Assembly: GCF_004135365.1 (NCBI RefSeq)
Contig: NZ_CP035492.1
Span: 2,774,001-2,838,000 of the forward strand
From: Paenibacillus protaetiae
GTDB taxonomy: Bacteria > Bacillota > Bacilli > Paenibacillales > Paenibacillaceae
Direction: 5' to 3'
Length of the DNA stretch: 64,000 bases
The notes under the pieces are model-generated. The model worked only from the letters and a program-made list of their open reading frames with translations. It was not told the DNA's origin and searched no databases. A program made the translations under genes and the position numbers. Below, piece after piece: positions 43,049 through 53,295 of this stretch; position 1 is the stretch's first letter; each line of letters opens with the position of its first letter.

Positions 43049-43810
43049 TTATACTTCGCCCCAATAAATTTCCGTTTCGTAATCGAAGCTGACGGTTCCA
43101 TCGGTGCCCGTTTCGTCAAACAGCGTCTTCAGCGCCGCCAGCATCGGCTCATGGTTAGGATGGCCCGGCATCGGCGCATAAGAAGATGACAACAGGCGGC
43201 CTTCCAGCCCGGGCAAATCAAACTTCTGGCTGTTTGTAAACCGGGCTTTCGTAAATGTTCCTGGTTTAAAAAACGGCTCCAGCGCGGCTTCGTCAATGTT
43301 TTTGTGGCTGAGCTTCTCATAATCGGTTCCGTACTGCCGAAGCAGCTGCTCGTACCCTTCCAGGAACGGCGTGCCGCCGGTCAGTCGAGAGTTCCATATT
43401 AACACCGCTTTGCCGCCCGGTTTTAGGATTCGGCCAAATTCCTGCTGTGCTGCCGGCCGGTCAAACCAATGAAACGATTGCGCGCAAGTAATAAAATCAA
43501 CGGCATTGTCCGCAAGGCCGGTCGCCTCTGCTGCGCCGGACCAAGGCTCATACCCGGAATAGCCGCCTAAAGCCGCCACAGCCGCCGATCTCATCGCATC
43601 ATTGGGCTCTACGCCGATGACGCGGCTGCCCCGCTCCAGCAAAATGCGCGAAAAGATGCCGGTTCCCGCTCCGATATCGGCAATGACGGCTGCAGGCGAC
43701 AATCCAACCGTATCATACAAGTAGCTGATTGCTTCCTCCGGATAACCCGGACGATATTTGACATAAGCCTCTACTCTGTCTGTAAATCGTTCCTTGCTGT
43801 CGATATTCAT
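43049..43810 (-). CDS. class I SAM-dependent methyltransferase
   Basis: Methyltransferase of 253 residues, DUF/Methyltransf_11 type. The SAM-binding motif I is VIADIGAGTGIFSRILLERG with the acidic residue in VIGVEPND; the post-motif FITCAQSFHWFDRPAAQQEF and GRILKPGGKAVLIWNS complete the Rossmann core. AAAGGAGC lies about 11 nt before ATG 43810. It lies 120 bp after the sulfur-salvage cluster on the same strand, so it may be a distal member, but its substrate is unknown. Confidence 0.9.
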   Translation of the reverse strand: MNIDSKERFTDRVEAYVKYRPGYPEEAISYLYDTVGLSPAAVIADIGAGTGIFSRILLERGSRVIGVEPNDAMRSAAVAALGGYSGYEPWSGAAEATGLADNAVDFITCAQSFHWFDRPAAQQEFGRILKPGGKAVLIWNSRLTGGTPFLEGYEQLLRQYGTDYEKLSHKNIDEAALEPFFKPGTFTKARFTNSQKFDLPGLEGRLLSSSYAPMPGHPNHEPMLAALKTLFDETGTDGTVSFDYETEIYWGEV

Positions 43811-43930
43811 TTCGCGAACACGCTCCTTTGCCGGTCTCGCCGCAGCTTCGCCAAGCAAGCGGCTAATTATGGTGTTGATCTTCGTCCATCATACCATACT
43901 TATCCAGCAGGAGCAGGCATACAAACGCGC

Positions 43931-45223
43931 TTATGCCTCTCCTTGCGGATGCCCCTTGCAGCCAAGCGCCTCCAGCGCAAACTGTACATGCAGCTTGGCT
44001 CCCGGCACCAATACCCGTTCATCCAGATCGAACTGCGGATGATGCAGCGGGTACACAATGCCTTCCGCTTCGTTCCGCACGCCCAGAAATAGAAACGCGC
44101 TTGGCACCTGCTGGGCATATAAGGCAAAATCTTCGCCGGCGAGGCTTGGCGTCTCCAGACGTAACGCCCGGCTTTCGCCCAGCACGCTTTCCGCCGCCCG
44201 CAGCGCCAGCTCCGCCGCAGCGGCATCGTTGCGCAGCGCAGTGCCAACGCGCAGCTGAATATCACGCGTGCCGGCATGCGCTTCGGCCGTGGACTGCGAC
44301 AGCCGCTCCAGCTCGCGGGTGACGCGCTCCACGGTAGCCGGATCAAAGGCGCGGAACGTGCCTTTGATCTCGCTTTCGCCGGCGATTGCATTAATGGCGG
44401 CGCCGGCATGCAGCGATCCAAACGCCAGCACCGCCGGCTCAAGCGGATCAACCGCCGTCGCCATAAACGATTTCATGCCGGCTGCGAATTGGACGGCCAT
44501 CATCAGCGCATCCGCCGCCAAATGCGGCGAGCTGTGATGCCCGGGCATCCCGTGAAACCGGATCGTAAAATGGGTAGACGCCGCCATCGCATACGCCCGG
44601 TGAACACCCGCCGTGCCAGCCGGCAAGTCCGGCCAGACGTGCATGGCAAAACAAATGTCGGCGCCTTCCAGCACGCCGGCGTCAATCATATCCCGGCCGC
44701 CGCTCGTCATGCGGCCGTCCAGCGGGCTGGGCAGCGCCCCTTCCTCCGCCGGCTGAAACACAAACTTGACCGTTCCGGGCAAGTTGTCCTTATGCCGGCT
44801 GAGCGCACGGGCTGCGCCCAGCAGCATAGCCGTGTGCGCGTCATGGCCGCACGCGTGCATAACCCCTGCGCGGCGCGAGCTGTAAACCGCGCCGGTCTGC
44901 TCCTCCAGCGGCAGCGCGTCCATGTCCGCGCGCAGCACGACCGTGCGGCCGCCCTCGCTGGCCGCGCCGCGCAGCACGCCGACGACCCCCATGCCAAAAT
45001 GAGGGCCGACGCCGCGCGTCACCTCGAGGCCCCATCCTTCGAGGTAATCGGCTACCAAAGCCGATGTGCGTTTCGTCTCATACATCACTTCCGGATGCCG
45101 GTGCAAATCACGGCGAATGGCCGCGATGTCTTCTTGAATGCCGTCGAGGCAGGCCATTATGGCCTGCCTCGTCTCTTCCGCAGCCGGGAATAATCCGTCC
45201 CCGATTACTTGGTTTTTACCCAT
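43931..45223 (-). CDS. M20-family amidohydrolase (first)
   Basis: Di-zinc peptidase/amidohydrolase of the hippurate hydrolase branch, 430 residues. Metal-site stretches: [43 protein letters not shown], and [15 protein letters not shown]; the dimerisation domain has [20 protein letters not shown]. It overlaps the upstream monooxygenase stop by 8 nt (ATGGGTAA), a sign of translational coupling. RBS AAGGAAAGTG. By context it may deacylate an N-acyl sulfur amino acid, duplicating the second M20 protein of the cluster. Confidence 0.9.
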   Translation of the reverse strand: MGKNQVIGDGLFPAAEETRQAIMACLDGIQEDIAAIRRDLHRHPEVMYETKRTSALVADYLEGWGLEVTRGVGPHFGMGVVGVLRGAASEGGRTVVLRADMDALPLEEQTGAVYSSRRAGVMHACGHDAHTAMLLGAARALSRHKDNLPGTVKFVFQPAEEGALPSPLDGRMTSGGRDMIDAGVLEGADICFAMHVWPDLPAGTAGVHRAYAMAASTHFTIRFHGMPGHHSSPHLAADALMMAVQFAAGMKSFMATAVDPLEPAVLAFGSLHAGAAINAIAGESEIKGTFRAFDPATVERVTRELERLSQSTAEAHAGTRDIQLRVGTALRNDAAAAELALRAAESVLGESRALRLETPSLAGEDFALYAQQVPSAFLFLGVRNEAEGIVYPLHHPQFDLDERVLVPGAKLHVQFALEALGCKGHPQGEA

Positions 45224-46550
45224 GGACTTGCACTTTCCTTGCTGCCGTATACCGGTTTTCCGGAATTGCCAGCCCCAAATTGCCGCGCAGCGTGTCGCTT
45301 TCATATTCCGTACGGAATATGCCCCGCTCCTGCAAAATCGGAATAACCTGATCGACAAACTCATCCAGCCCGGTCGGCGTCGTGGCATGAATAATGAACC
45401 CGTCGCCCGCTCCCGCTTCAAAGTCCGCTTGAATCAAATCCGCTACCGTCTCCGGCGTGCCGATATAACGCGGTTTTGGCGTTGCGGAGCGAAGCGCTAC
45501 CTGACGAAGCGTCAGCCCGAGCTCCTTCGCTTCCCGTTTAATTTTATCCGTGCCGCTCTGGAAGCTGTTGCTGCCCAAATCGCCGAGTTCCGGGAACGGC
45601 TCGTCAAGCGGGAATTGCGAGAAGTCAAAGTGTTCAAAGAAACGGCCCAAATAATCAAGCGCCTTGTCGATCGTAACCAGCTCGGTAAGCTGCTCATATT
45701 TCTGCTCAGCTTCCTCCTGCGTACGGCCGATAATGGTGCCGATGCCCGGCAAAATGAGAATTTCATCCGGCGAACGGCCGTAAGCTGCTGCCCGCTGTTT
45801 CACATCCTGCACGAAGGCGGCGCCTTCCTCTACCGTGTCATAGTGCGTAAATACAGCATCCGCGCTTTTGGCGGCCAAATTTCTTCCGGCTTCCGAGGAG
45901 CCGGCCTGGAACACCACCGGATGGCCTTGTTTGGAACGGGCGATATTCAGCGGTCCCTGAACGGAGAAATGCTCCCCTTCATGGTTCAGGCGATGCATTT
46001 TGGAAGGATCAAAAAACACGCCGGACGCTTTGTCGCGGACAAATGCGTCGTCTTCCCAGGAGTCCCACAGGCCGCGGGCAACCTCGAGATACTCTTCGGC
46101 AATGCGGTACCGCTCCGCATGGGTCGGGTGCGACGTGCGGCTGTAGTTTTTGGCGGAGCCTTCAAGCGGCGAAGTGACCACATTCCAGCCGGCGCGTCCG
46201 CCGCTGATATGATCAAGCGAAGCAAATTGGCGGGATACGGTAAACGGCTCGCTGTACGACGTGGAGAGCGTGCCGACGAGACCGATGTTGGACGTCACGG
46301 CGCCAAGCGCAGACAAAATCGTGACCGGCTCAAACCGGTTCAAAAAATGCGGAATCGATTTTTCCGTAATATAAAGACCGTCAGCGATAAAAACAAAATC
46401 AAATTTGCCTTGCTCTGCTTTTTGCGCCTGCTGCTTGTAAAACCCGAAATTGACGCTTGCATCGGTAATCGCATCCGGATGCCTCCAGCCGCCGACATTG
46501 CCGCCTACACCATGAATAATAGCTCCCAGCCTTAATTGTTTTTTTGCCAT
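45216..46550 (-). CDS. NtaA/SnaA/DszA-type flavin-dependent monooxygenase
   Basis: LLM-class FMN-dependent monooxygenase, 444 residues, resembling Bacillus subtilis CmoJ (YtnJ). Family stretches: [52 protein letters not shown] and [20 protein letters not shown]. In B. subtilis CmoJ oxidatively cleaves N-acetylated S-alkyl cysteine; here the same role is inferred from the cluster. RBS AAAGGAGG precedes the ATG. It is coupled to the downstream M20 gene. Confidence 0.88.
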   Translation of the reverse strand: MAKKQLRLGAIIHGVGGNVGGWRHPDAITDASVNFGFYKQQAQKAEQGKFDFVFIADGLYITEKSIPHFLNRFEPVTILSALGAVTSNIGLVGTLSTSYSEPFTVSRQFASLDHISGGRAGWNVVTSPLEGSAKNYSRTSHPTHAERYRIAEEYLEVARGLWDSWEDDAFVRDKASGVFFDPSKMHRLNHEGEHFSVQGPLNIARSKQGHPVVFQAGSSEAGRNLAAKSADAVFTHYDTVEEGAAFVQDVKQRAAAYGRSPDEILILPGIGTIIGRTQEEAEQKYEQLTELVTIDKALDYLGRFFEHFDFSQFPLDEPFPELGDLGSNSFQSGTDKIKREAKELGLTLRQVALRSATPKPRYIGTPETVADLIQADFEAGAGDGFIIHATTPTGLDEFVDQVIPILQERGIFRTEYESDTLRGNLGLAIPENRYTAARKVQVHG

Positions 46551-46595
46551 CTCGTTTCTCCTCCTTTTTGATCCTTCCAGATTGTTCTCTAACGG

Positions 46596-47114
46596 CTATA
46601 CAAACGCCGCTTCCTTCAGCAGCAGCTTGTAGCTTTTGACCAGATGGTCGCCGTCGCGGATTTCTTTGTCGAAATCACGGACGAAACCTAGCCGTTCATA
46701 CAGACGTACCGCGGACGCCATCATATCCGATGTGTGCAAATGGAGCGTTTCCTCGCCAAGCGCCCGCGCCCGGCGCACGCTTTCCTTAATAAGCTCGGTA
46801 GCGACGCCCAGCCCCCGGTATTTCGGCGAAACGGCAAGCAGCCGGATAATCGGCGCTTTGATTTGGAGATGAGGATTGCCGTAGGCTGTATCGGAATCAA
46901 GGAAAAACAGCACGCTCCCGATAATTTCCTCGCCGCGCACCGCTACGATGCGGGCCGCCGGCCCTTCTCCTTCAACCGACGCCGCGATGGAGTCCCGGTA
47001 AGGGACCCATCTGGACGCGGGAAGATGATCGGCGTATTGCCCATACGCCTCAAGCAGCAGCGAACGGATCTGCTCGCGCTCTTCTGCCAAAGCGTCACGG
47101 ATAATAAGCGCCAT
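46596..47114 (-). CDS. GNAT N-acetyltransferase, SnaA-like
   Basis: Acetyl-CoA-dependent N-acetyltransferase, 172 residues. The acetyl-CoA-binding motif is LLAVSPKYRGLGVATELIKE, followed by TLHLHTSDMMASAVRLYERL and GFVRDFDKE. In the B. subtilis salvage operon the first step is N-acetylation of S-(2-succino)cysteine by SnaA (YtmI). By position and length this is its likely counterpart. The RBS AAGGAGCGTGA contains the stop of the DinB gene, so the two are tightly coupled. Confidence 0.82.
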   Translation of the reverse strand: MALIIRDALAEEREQIRSLLLEAYGQYADHLPASRWVPYRDSIAASVEGEGPAARIVAVRGEEIIGSVLFFLDSDTAYGNPHLQIKAPIIRLLAVSPKYRGLGVATELIKESVRRARALGEETLHLHTSDMMASAVRLYERLGFVRDFDKEIRDGDHLVKSYKLLLKEAAFV

Positions 47115-47120
47115 AGCAGG

Positions 47121-47597
47121 TCACGCTCCTTGGGAAGCGGCCAGCGCTTCTTTGACGCGTTCGATCTGGCCGACATGATGATGCGCATGCTTGATGAACC
47201 CTTGCGCCGCAGCAAGAAGCGTAACCGTCTCGCCCTTAAAATTAACGCCGGTTTTGTTCCACGCCTCTTCATCCAGACGGCTGAACAGCTTTGCATTGTA
47301 AGCGAGCAGCGACTGGAACAACGCCAGAATGTCTGCAGCTTCGCCTTCGTTAGCCCTTGATCCGCTTACCCACGCGTCCTGTTCGAAAGCCGGAAGCCGG
47401 TCCTGCGCCCCTGCCAAAATAGCGCGAATACGGAACGAAACGACGATGTTATGGTCAGCGACATGCGACAGCACCTCCGTTACACTCCATTTGTCCGGGG
47501 CTGGCTTCCAGACAAGCTGCTCCTTCGTTAAACCTTGAACGGCGCTTGCAAGCGCGTCATAAGTGCCCAAATAGGCTGCGATATCGAATTGACTCAT
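47121..47597 (-). CDS. DinB/YfiT-fold protein, putative bacillithiol-linked
   Basis: Four-helix DinB-fold protein, 158 residues. The metal-binding His pattern is seen: HVADHN (His45 and His49) and HAHHHVGQI (His137-His141). Relatives in Bacillales include bacillithiol S-transferases and YfiT-type metal hydrolases; which applies is not shown. RBS AAAGGAGG. It is placed between the second M20 amidohydrolase and the N-acetyltransferase gene and shares the latter's RBS, so it is a true operon member. The B. subtilis locus lacks such a gene, to my knowledge. Confidence 0.85.
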   Translation of the reverse strand: MSQFDIAAYLGTYDALASAVQGLTKEQLVWKPAPDKWSVTEVLSHVADHNIVVSFRIRAILAGAQDRLPAFEQDAWVSGSRANEGEAADILALFQSLLAYNAKLFSRLDEEAWNKTGVNFKGETVTLLAAAQGFIKHAHHHVGQIERVKEALAASQGA

Positions 47598-47646
47598 CGG
47601 ATTTGTTCCTCCTTTAATTTCACCCTATTCATGAACTTCAGTTAGA

Positions 47647-48822
47647 TCACGATTGATTGGAGCGAAGCTTGTGAAGCGCATGCTCCGCAAGCGTTGCAAA
47701 CAGATTTGCCGTGCCCGGCAGCGCTTTTTCATCCAGATCGAATGCCGGATGATGCCACTCCTGCGGGCCGTCCGTCCCGATAAACAGGAACACGCCCGGC
47801 ACCTCTTTCTGATAAAACGAAAAATCTTCTCCGGCAGAAGACGGCGTTGGCGTCACTACTTGGAGACCGGCCGCCTCCGCCGCTTCTGCCGCCCACTCCG
47901 CGAGCTGCGCATCATTGTTGACGGGAGGCGGGCCTTCAATCCAGCGAAGCGACGCTGTTGTGCCGGCTGCGGCCGCAACGCCGTCCACCACCTGCTTGAA
48001 CCGCTCCTGCACGCGGCTGCGCACCGATTCCTCGAAGGTGCGGACCGTGCCGTCCATGACGGCTTTGTCGGAAATAACGTTCCAGGACGTGCCGCTGTTA
48101 ATGCGCGTTACGCTGACAACAGCGCTTTCCAGCGGGCTCACATTGCGGCTGACGATCGACTGCAGCTGCGTCACGATGTGGGCTGCCGCTACAATCGGGT
48201 CAACGCCGGCATCCGGCACCGCTGCGTGCGTGCCGACGCCTTTTACTTCCACCAGAAAGCCGTCGGCCGCCGCCATAAGCGGACCCGCTTTAATGCCTAC
48301 GGTGCCAACCGGCAAATCCGGCTTGTTGTGAAGCCCGTAGATCGCCTGCACGCCTTCCAGCGCGCCGGCGGCAATTACTTTTTTAGCGCCTTGCGCTTTT
48401 TCTTCAGCAGGCTGGAAAATAAGCCTTACCGTGCCGGCAAGCTCCTCTTCCCGCTGCTTCAGCAAATACGCGGCACCTAATAGGGATGCTGTATGGAAAT
48501 CATGGCCGCAAGCATGCATTTTGCCCGGAACCGTCGATGCAAAAGGCAGTCCGGTCTGCTCTTCGACCGGCAGCGCGTCGATATCGCCCCGCAGAGCGAC
48601 AATCGGCGTTCCGCTGCCGATTTCGGCAACTACGCCAGTTTGCAGAGGCAGCTCTAAGATGCGGATGCCGGCTTCGCTCAGCCAGCCGCGAATCGCTTTT
48701 GTCGTTTCGAATTCCTCGTTGGACAATTCGGGATGGGCATGCAGCTGGCGGCGTACCGCAACAAGCTTCGCATGCAGCGTCTCGTCCGTCCAGTTGTGCT
48801 GCAACGTTTCATGGTTTGCCAT
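47647..48822 (-). CDS. M20-family amidohydrolase (second), SndA-like
   Basis: Di-zinc amidohydrolase, 391 residues, resembling N-acyl-amino-acid deacetylases such as B. subtilis SndA (YtnL). Motifs: LRGDIDALPVEEQTGLPFAS, MHACGHDFHTASLLGAAYLL, IFQPAEEKAQGA, GTHAAVPDAGVDPIVAAAHI and SSAGEDFSFYQKEVPG. RBS AAGGAGA precedes the ATG. By context it removes the acetyl group from N-acetylcysteine-type products in the last step of salvage. Confidence 0.9.
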   Translation of the reverse strand: MANHETLQHNWTDETLHAKLVAVRRQLHAHPELSNEEFETTKAIRGWLSEAGIRILELPLQTGVVAEIGSGTPIVALRGDIDALPVEEQTGLPFASTVPGKMHACGHDFHTASLLGAAYLLKQREEELAGTVRLIFQPAEEKAQGAKKVIAAGALEGVQAIYGLHNKPDLPVGTVGIKAGPLMAAADGFLVEVKGVGTHAAVPDAGVDPIVAAAHIVTQLQSIVSRNVSPLESAVVSVTRINSGTSWNVISDKAVMDGTVRTFEESVRSRVQERFKQVVDGVAAAAGTTASLRWIEGPPPVNNDAQLAEWAAEAAEAAGLQVVTPTPSSAGEDFSFYQKEVPGVFLFIGTDGPQEWHHPAFDLDEKALPGTANLFATLAEHALHKLRSNQS

Positions 48823-48860
48823 AACTATAATCTCCTTAGTTCCTGTTGATGGTCAGACGC

Positions 48861-49868
48861 TTACCCCTCGACCGCCAGCTCGGCAAAAGCTTCGCTAAGC
48901 AGTTCATAAGAACGAACCCGTTTATCGAAATCTTTCACAGCGTTCGTTACGATAAACTCGTCAACGCCGTAAGCGGCCTGGAGCTCCAGAAGCCTGCGGC
49001 GAACGGTTTCCTTCGAGCCTTTCGTAATGTCGGCGTCCCGTACTTCAACAGTATAAGACAAGCCTGCTTGTTTCGCGAACGCTTCCGCCTGCTCGACCGA
49101 GCCGACATTGATTTTGCGGCCGTCCTCCAGCAGCAGCTTCACGTTCTTGAATTCGCCGGCCAGCTCCGCCGCTTCTTCGTCCGTATCCGCGACGATTGCC
49201 GAAATGGCCAGGATCGCAAGCGGCTTCTCGCCTTTAAATTTGGAGCGGTACAGGTCAAAAGCGGTGCGAGCCGCTTCGGGATCGCTGTTGATGAACTGCG
49301 CAAACACATAAGCGCGTCCGCCTTCAGCCGCCAGCTCCGCGCTGCCCGGACTTGTGCCAAGCAAATAAATGGATGCCGGCTCTCCGGTAATCGGCGCTGC
49401 CTTCAAGCCTTCCAGCTCATGGCCTTCCCCAAGCGGGCCTTGCAAATATTGCTCCAGCTGCGCAAGCTTGCTTTCGAGCGGCTGCTTCTCGGTCACGCCC
49501 TGCTGCAGCGCCTGTGTCGAGCGCGGAAAACCGCCCGGCGCCCGGCCGATGCCCAAATCCACCCGTCCCGGCGCCAAGGAGGCCAGCACATTAAAGTTTT
49601 CCGCTACTTTGTACGGGCTGTAATGCTGCAGCATAATGCCGCCGGAACCTACCCGGATCCGTTCCGTCCGGGCGAGCAAATAGGAGATCAGCACCTCCGG
49701 CGAAGAACCGGCCAGCAAGTCGGTATCGTGATGCTCGGATACCCAGAAGCGCTTATAGCCAAGCTCTTCCGCCTTTTGCGCCAGCTTGACGGTACGCTGC
49801 AGCGAATCATGCGGCGTATCCCCCGGATAAACCGGACTTTGATCCAAAATGCTTAAACGAATGGACAT
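48861..49868 (-). CDS. LLM-class flavin-dependent oxidoreductase, CmoO-like
   Basis: Luciferase-like flavin-dependent oxidoreductase, 335 residues, matching the length and pattern of CmoO (YtmO). Seen: LSILDQSPVYPGDTPHDSLQ, YKRFWVSEHHDTDLLAGSSP, VGSGGIMLQHYSPYKVAENF and GRVDLGIGRAPGG. RBS-like GGGAGAG is upstream. It is the first catabolic gene after the importer, separated from the ATPase by 147 bp of GC-rich DNA with a CCTCCGCC/GGCGGAGG-type hairpin but no clear terminator T-run. Confidence 0.87.
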   Translation of the reverse strand: MSIRLSILDQSPVYPGDTPHDSLQRTVKLAQKAEELGYKRFWVSEHHDTDLLAGSSPEVLISYLLARTERIRVGSGGIMLQHYSPYKVAENFNVLASLAPGRVDLGIGRAPGGFPRSTQALQQGVTEKQPLESKLAQLEQYLQGPLGEGHELEGLKAAPITGEPASIYLLGTSPGSAELAAEGGRAYVFAQFINSDPEAARTAFDLYRSKFKGEKPLAILAISAIVADTDEEAAELAGEFKNVKLLLEDGRKINVGSVEQAEAFAKQAGLSYTVEVRDADITKGSKETVRRRLLELQAAYGVDEFIVTNAVKDFDKRVRSYELLSEAFAELAVEG

Positions 49869-50015
49869 GCTCCATCACTCTCCCATGAATAAGTTCAGCC
49901 GCCGGTCATGCGGCGTACGCAGCATTCAGCCGCCGTCCTGCGCAGCAGCGTGCGGCATAACGGCCAAGTTCAGCCATGCCTCCAGCCTCCGCCATACGGC
50001 ATCAGCCGGAGGCGG

Positions 50016-50768
50016 TTATATCGAATAAGTCAGTTCCGGCGTTATCCGCTTCAGAAACTGCTTCGTGCGCTCTTCTTTTGGCGTATTAAAAATATCCTGC
50101 GGCGCGCCTTCCTCGACAATGACGCCCCCGTCCATAAACACAACATGGTTCGCAACCTCTCTCGCGAAGCCCATCTCATGCGTCACGACAATCATCGTAA
50201 TGCCTTCACGGGCGATTTGCCGGATCACATCGAGCACTTCGCCGACCAGCTCAGGGTCGAGCGCAGAAGTCGGCTCGTCGAACAAAATCACTTCCGGGTT
50301 CAGCGCCAGTGCGCGGGCGATGCCAACGCGCTGCTGCTGGCCGCCGGACAGCTGGCTCGGGTAAGCGTCCAGCTTGGCGCCAAGCCCCACCTTCTCCAGC
50401 ATTTGCACGCTAAGCTGCCGCGCTTCCTCCTTCGGAAGCTTCCGGACAACAACCAGCCCTTCCATCACATTTTCCAGCGCCGTTTTGTGGCGGAATAGAT
50501 TGTAGTTCTGGAATACCATAGCCGTCTTGAGACGCAGCTCATGAATATCTTTTTTACCGATATGCGCGCAGTCCACCTGGCTGCTGCCGATAGCAATCGT
50601 GCCGGCGCCCGGACGCTCCAGGAAGTTGATGCAGCGCAGCAGCGTCGTTTTGCCCGAACCGCTTGGCCCGAGTATCGCGACGACTTCGCCTTTCTTCACT
50701 TCCAGATCAATGCCGGACAGCACCTCGTGCCTGCCGAAAGACTTGCGAATCCCTTGCAGCTTAATCAT
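50016..50768 (-). CDS. sulfur amino acid ABC transporter ATPase, TcyN-like
   Basis: ATPase of a polar-amino-acid importer, 250 residues. Walker [22 protein letters not shown]-loop [20 protein letters not shown], signature [20 protein letters not shown], Walker [22 protein letters not shown]-loop [12 protein letters not shown] at 50768 is used because GAGGTGG is just upstream and it overlaps the permease stop by 4 nt (ATGA). By context it imports cystine-like or S-modified cysteine compounds. Confidence 0.92.
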   Translation of the reverse strand: MIKLQGIRKSFGRHEVLSGIDLEVKKGEVVAILGPSGSGKTTLLRCINFLERPGAGTIAIGSSQVDCAHIGKKDIHELRLKTAMVFQNYNLFRHKTALENVMEGLVVVRKLPKEEARQLSVQMLEKVGLGAKLDAYPSQLSGGQQQRVGIARALALNPEVILFDEPTSALDPELVGEVLDVIRQIAREGITMIVVTHEMGFAREVANHVVFMDGGVIVEEGAPQDIFNTPKEERTKQFLKRITPELTYSI

Positions 50769-51475
50769 GCTACGCCACCTCGATTGTAGGAATTGGCCCG
50801 CTTCTCCAGCAAAGCCGAACTTCGTTCGATCAGGAAGGTCAGCCCCCAGAACAGAAGCGCCGCAGCGATATACGCTTCGAAGAACTTCCAGCTGGTCGCC
50901 GCCACAATGTCGGCTTTGGCCTGAATCTCCACCACCGATACGGTAAAAGCAAGCGTCGAGCCGTGCAGCATGCCGATTACGGAGTTCGTAAAATGCGGAA
51001 TGCTTGCGGCAAAAGCCTGCGGAAGCACGATGCGCCGCAGCGCCTGCCAAGTGGTCATGCCGATCGAATAAGCGGCTTCGATCTGGCCTTTATTCACCGC
51101 CAGTATGCCTGCGCGGACCACTTCGGACATATAAGCTCCTGCCGTTAAGGAGAAAGAAATAAACACAAAATCAATAAGCGGAATCGAAGCCGAGCGGAAC
51201 GACAAGCCTAACGCGCCGGAAATCGTGTCGATAAGCGCCGGCAGGCCGAAATAAACAAGGAATAAGTGCATCAGCATCGGCGTCCCGCGAATAAACGTGA
51301 CATACGCAGCGCCAAGCTGGCTTAGGACGGGGATCCGGTAAATACGGGCCAGCGCAACGGCGGAGCCGATCACAAAGCCGCAAATTACGGAAACGGCCGT
51401 TACAAGGAGCGTCATCGGCAAAGCCGACAGAAGCTTGACAAACGCCGTCACAATAAACCATGGATCAAGCTTCAT
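50765..51475 (-). CDS. amino acid ABC transporter permease, TcyM-like
   Basis: Permease of the HisM/GlnP type, 236 residues with about five helices. The EAA loop reads [20 protein letters not shown]; the N-terminal region has [23 protein letters not shown] at 51475 follows GGGAGGAGG; it overlaps the first permease's stop by 11 nt and the ATPase start by 4 nt. It pairs with the frameshifted permease upstream. Confidence 0.92.
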   Translation of the reverse strand: MKLDPWFIVTAFVKLLSALPMTLLVTAVSVICGFVIGSAVALARIYRIPVLSQLGAAYVTFIRGTPMLMHLFLVYFGLPALIDTISGALGLSFRSASIPLIDFVFISFSLTAGAYMSEVVRAGILAVNKGQIEAAYSIGMTTWQALRRIVLPQAFAASIPHFTNSVIGMLHGSTLAFTVSVVEIQAKADIVAATSWKFFEAYIAAALLFWGLTFLIERSSALLEKRANSYNRGGVA

Positions 51476-52264
51476 AAGTGGCCTCCTCCCCTTTCCGCTG
51501 CTTGCCTGCCGATGCAACCACTACGCGCTGCAGCAGCTTTCCTCTCCGCTTCAAACGCCGGATCTGCTCTTCGCCGATTTTGGACTCATGCCGCACGAGG
51601 CGCGATTCCAGCAGCTTGAACAGCTTCTCCAGCACGATGCTGACAACAAAATAGATAAGCGATAGCGCGATATACGCTTCGATAAAATGCTGTGTTGCCG
51701 TGACCAGCGTCTGCGATTTGCCGGTCATCTCCATCGCCCCAAGCGTAAACGCGAGCGATGTATCCTTCAGGTTGGCAATAACGAGATTGGCCAGAATCGG
51801 CACCGATATCGCCAGCGCCTGCGGCAATACAATTCGGCTGAATGCCTGGAACCCGTTCATGCCGATCGAATAAGCGGCTTCGACCTGCCCCGGTCGACGG
51901 CGGCAACCGCCGCCCGGATCGCCTCGGATATAAACGCGCCGCTGTTCAAGGCATATGTCGCAATGACAAACACAAGCACATCAACGCGGGATACATCCAG
52001 GCCAACCGTCTTCAACACTTCGGGCAGGCCATAATAAATAAGGAACAGCTGAATCAGAATCGGTGTGCCGCGGAAAAAGGACACATACACCGCGGATACC
52101 TGCTTCAGTACCGGAATGTTATACATCCGGGGCAGTGCTACGATAAAACCGATTACGATGCCGAGCAGGATGGAGCCTGCCACGATGTATAACGTAATCG
52201 GCAGGTAAGACAACAGCTTCGGCAAAAACTCGAACAGATAATGAATATCAAACGGCCGCCCCAT
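51465..52264 (-). CDS. amino acid ABC transporter permease, TcyL-like, frameshifted
   Basis: Second permease of the importer, about 266 residues if intact. The N-terminal frame (52264 leftward) has PRMYNIPVLKQVSAVYVSFF and RGTPILIQLFLIYYGLPE and runs into VAAVDRG; the C-terminal frame has MNGFQAFSRIVLPQALAI. Adding one G to the run complementary to 51888-51891 joins them as [20 protein letters not shown], exactly the EAA loop. As written, translation stops early at 51857. It is either a real defect or a homopolymer sequencing error; the rest of the gene is well preserved. Confidence 0.88.
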
Positions 52265-52295
52265 TGCTGCTCCCCTCCATCCGTTTATATTTCAT

Positions 52296-53138
52296 TTATT
52301 TCGCTTCATCCAGCGTTTTCGTAAAGTCTTCGCCAAGCCATTGCACGCTCAGCTTCGCAAGCGTACCGTCGTCGCGCAATTCCTTGACCGCTTCATCCAG
52401 ACGGTCAGCGAGCTGCTGGCTGTCCTTGCGGAGGACAAAATAGACATCCGACTGAATCAGCGGGTCGCCTACCGTCTTCAGCGCCGGCTGGCCGTCCGCC
52501 CCCGGGTAAAACCGGAGCGAGAAGTCCGTCGCAAGCGTAGCGTCTACCCGTTTGTTTTGGATTTGCGACACCAGGTCATTTGCCGCTCCGCTTGAATACA
52601 CGATATTAAGTGCATTATCATGGTCTTTGTTGTATTGCTCCAGGAAATAGGCCTGGTTGCTTGTTGGCGACGTTAATACTTTTTTGCCCTTCAGATCGTC
52701 GATGGAATGAATCGTATCGTTATTTTTGTCCACGGCCACCTTCGAGAGGAAGATGCTGTACGGCTCTTTCGTAAACAAATATTTCGCTTCGCGGTCAGGG
52801 TTTTTCTCCATCTGATGCGCTACAAAATCAACTTTATTCGTTTCCAGACTGAGGAGCAGGCTGGAGAAGTCCATTGTTTTAAATTCAAATTCATAATCCG
52901 GCAGACGCTTGTCGATTTCCCGGACAAGCTCGACGTCAAAGCCGGTCAGCTTGCCGTTCTCATCAATAAAGCACACGTTCGGAAATTGCGTCCCCGTGCC
53001 TACGATCAGCTTCGTTACTTTGCCGGAGCCGCCGCTAGAGCCGGACGACGCCTGCGTATTGTTTTTATTGCTTCCGCAGCCCGAAACCACCAGTGTCACG
53101 GTTAATAGCGCTGCAGCAAAAGGTATCCATTTCTTCAT
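52296..53138 (-). CDS. amino acid-binding lipoprotein, TcyK/TcyJ-like
   Basis: Substrate-binding lipoprotein of the importer, 280 residues. The signal peptide MKKWIPFAAALLTVTLVVSG is followed by lipobox Cys21. The binding domain (SBP_bac_3) has LTGFDVELVREIDKRLPDYE, MDFSSLLLSLETNKVDFVAH and LKGKKVLTSPTSNQAYF. The 31-bp gap to the permease indicates cotranscription. B. subtilis has two such binding proteins in its locus; only one is here. A TATAAT -10 at 53202-53207 may be its promoter. Confidence 0.93.
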   Translation of the reverse strand: MKKWIPFAAALLTVTLVVSGCGSNKNNTQASSGSSGGSGKVTKLIVGTGTQFPNVCFIDENGKLTGFDVELVREIDKRLPDYEFEFKTMDFSSLLLSLETNKVDFVAHQMEKNPDREAKYLFTKEPYSIFLSKVAVDKNNDTIHSIDDLKGKKVLTSPTSNQAYFLEQYNKDHDNALNIVYSSGAANDLVSQIQNKRVDATLATDFSLRFYPGADGQPALKTVGDPLIQSDVYFVLRKDSQQLADRLDEAVKELRDDGTLAKLSVQWLGEDFTKTLDEAK

Positions 53139-53201
53139 CGTTTACTCCCCCTCATATCTGTTATCAACTTTATCCCCATAATTCCTACCGTTATTGTAAG
53201 G

Positions 53202-53207
53202 ATTATA
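53202..53207 (-). promoter_or_regulatory. candidate -10 element of the importer operon
   Basis: TATAAT on the minus strand, about 64 nt before the binding-protein ATG. The matching -35 is poor (GGCGGG at 17 nt), as expected for an activator-dependent promoter, and TGATACATTATTGATCA with dyad character lies in the spacer. LysR control is an inference. Confidence 0.45.
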
Positions 53208-53295
53208 TGATCAATAATGTATCACCCGCCGTGAGCAGCGTCAATCAGCGGGCTAATAGAGTTTTTCTATCTCTCCATTTAAACATTCAATCTCT

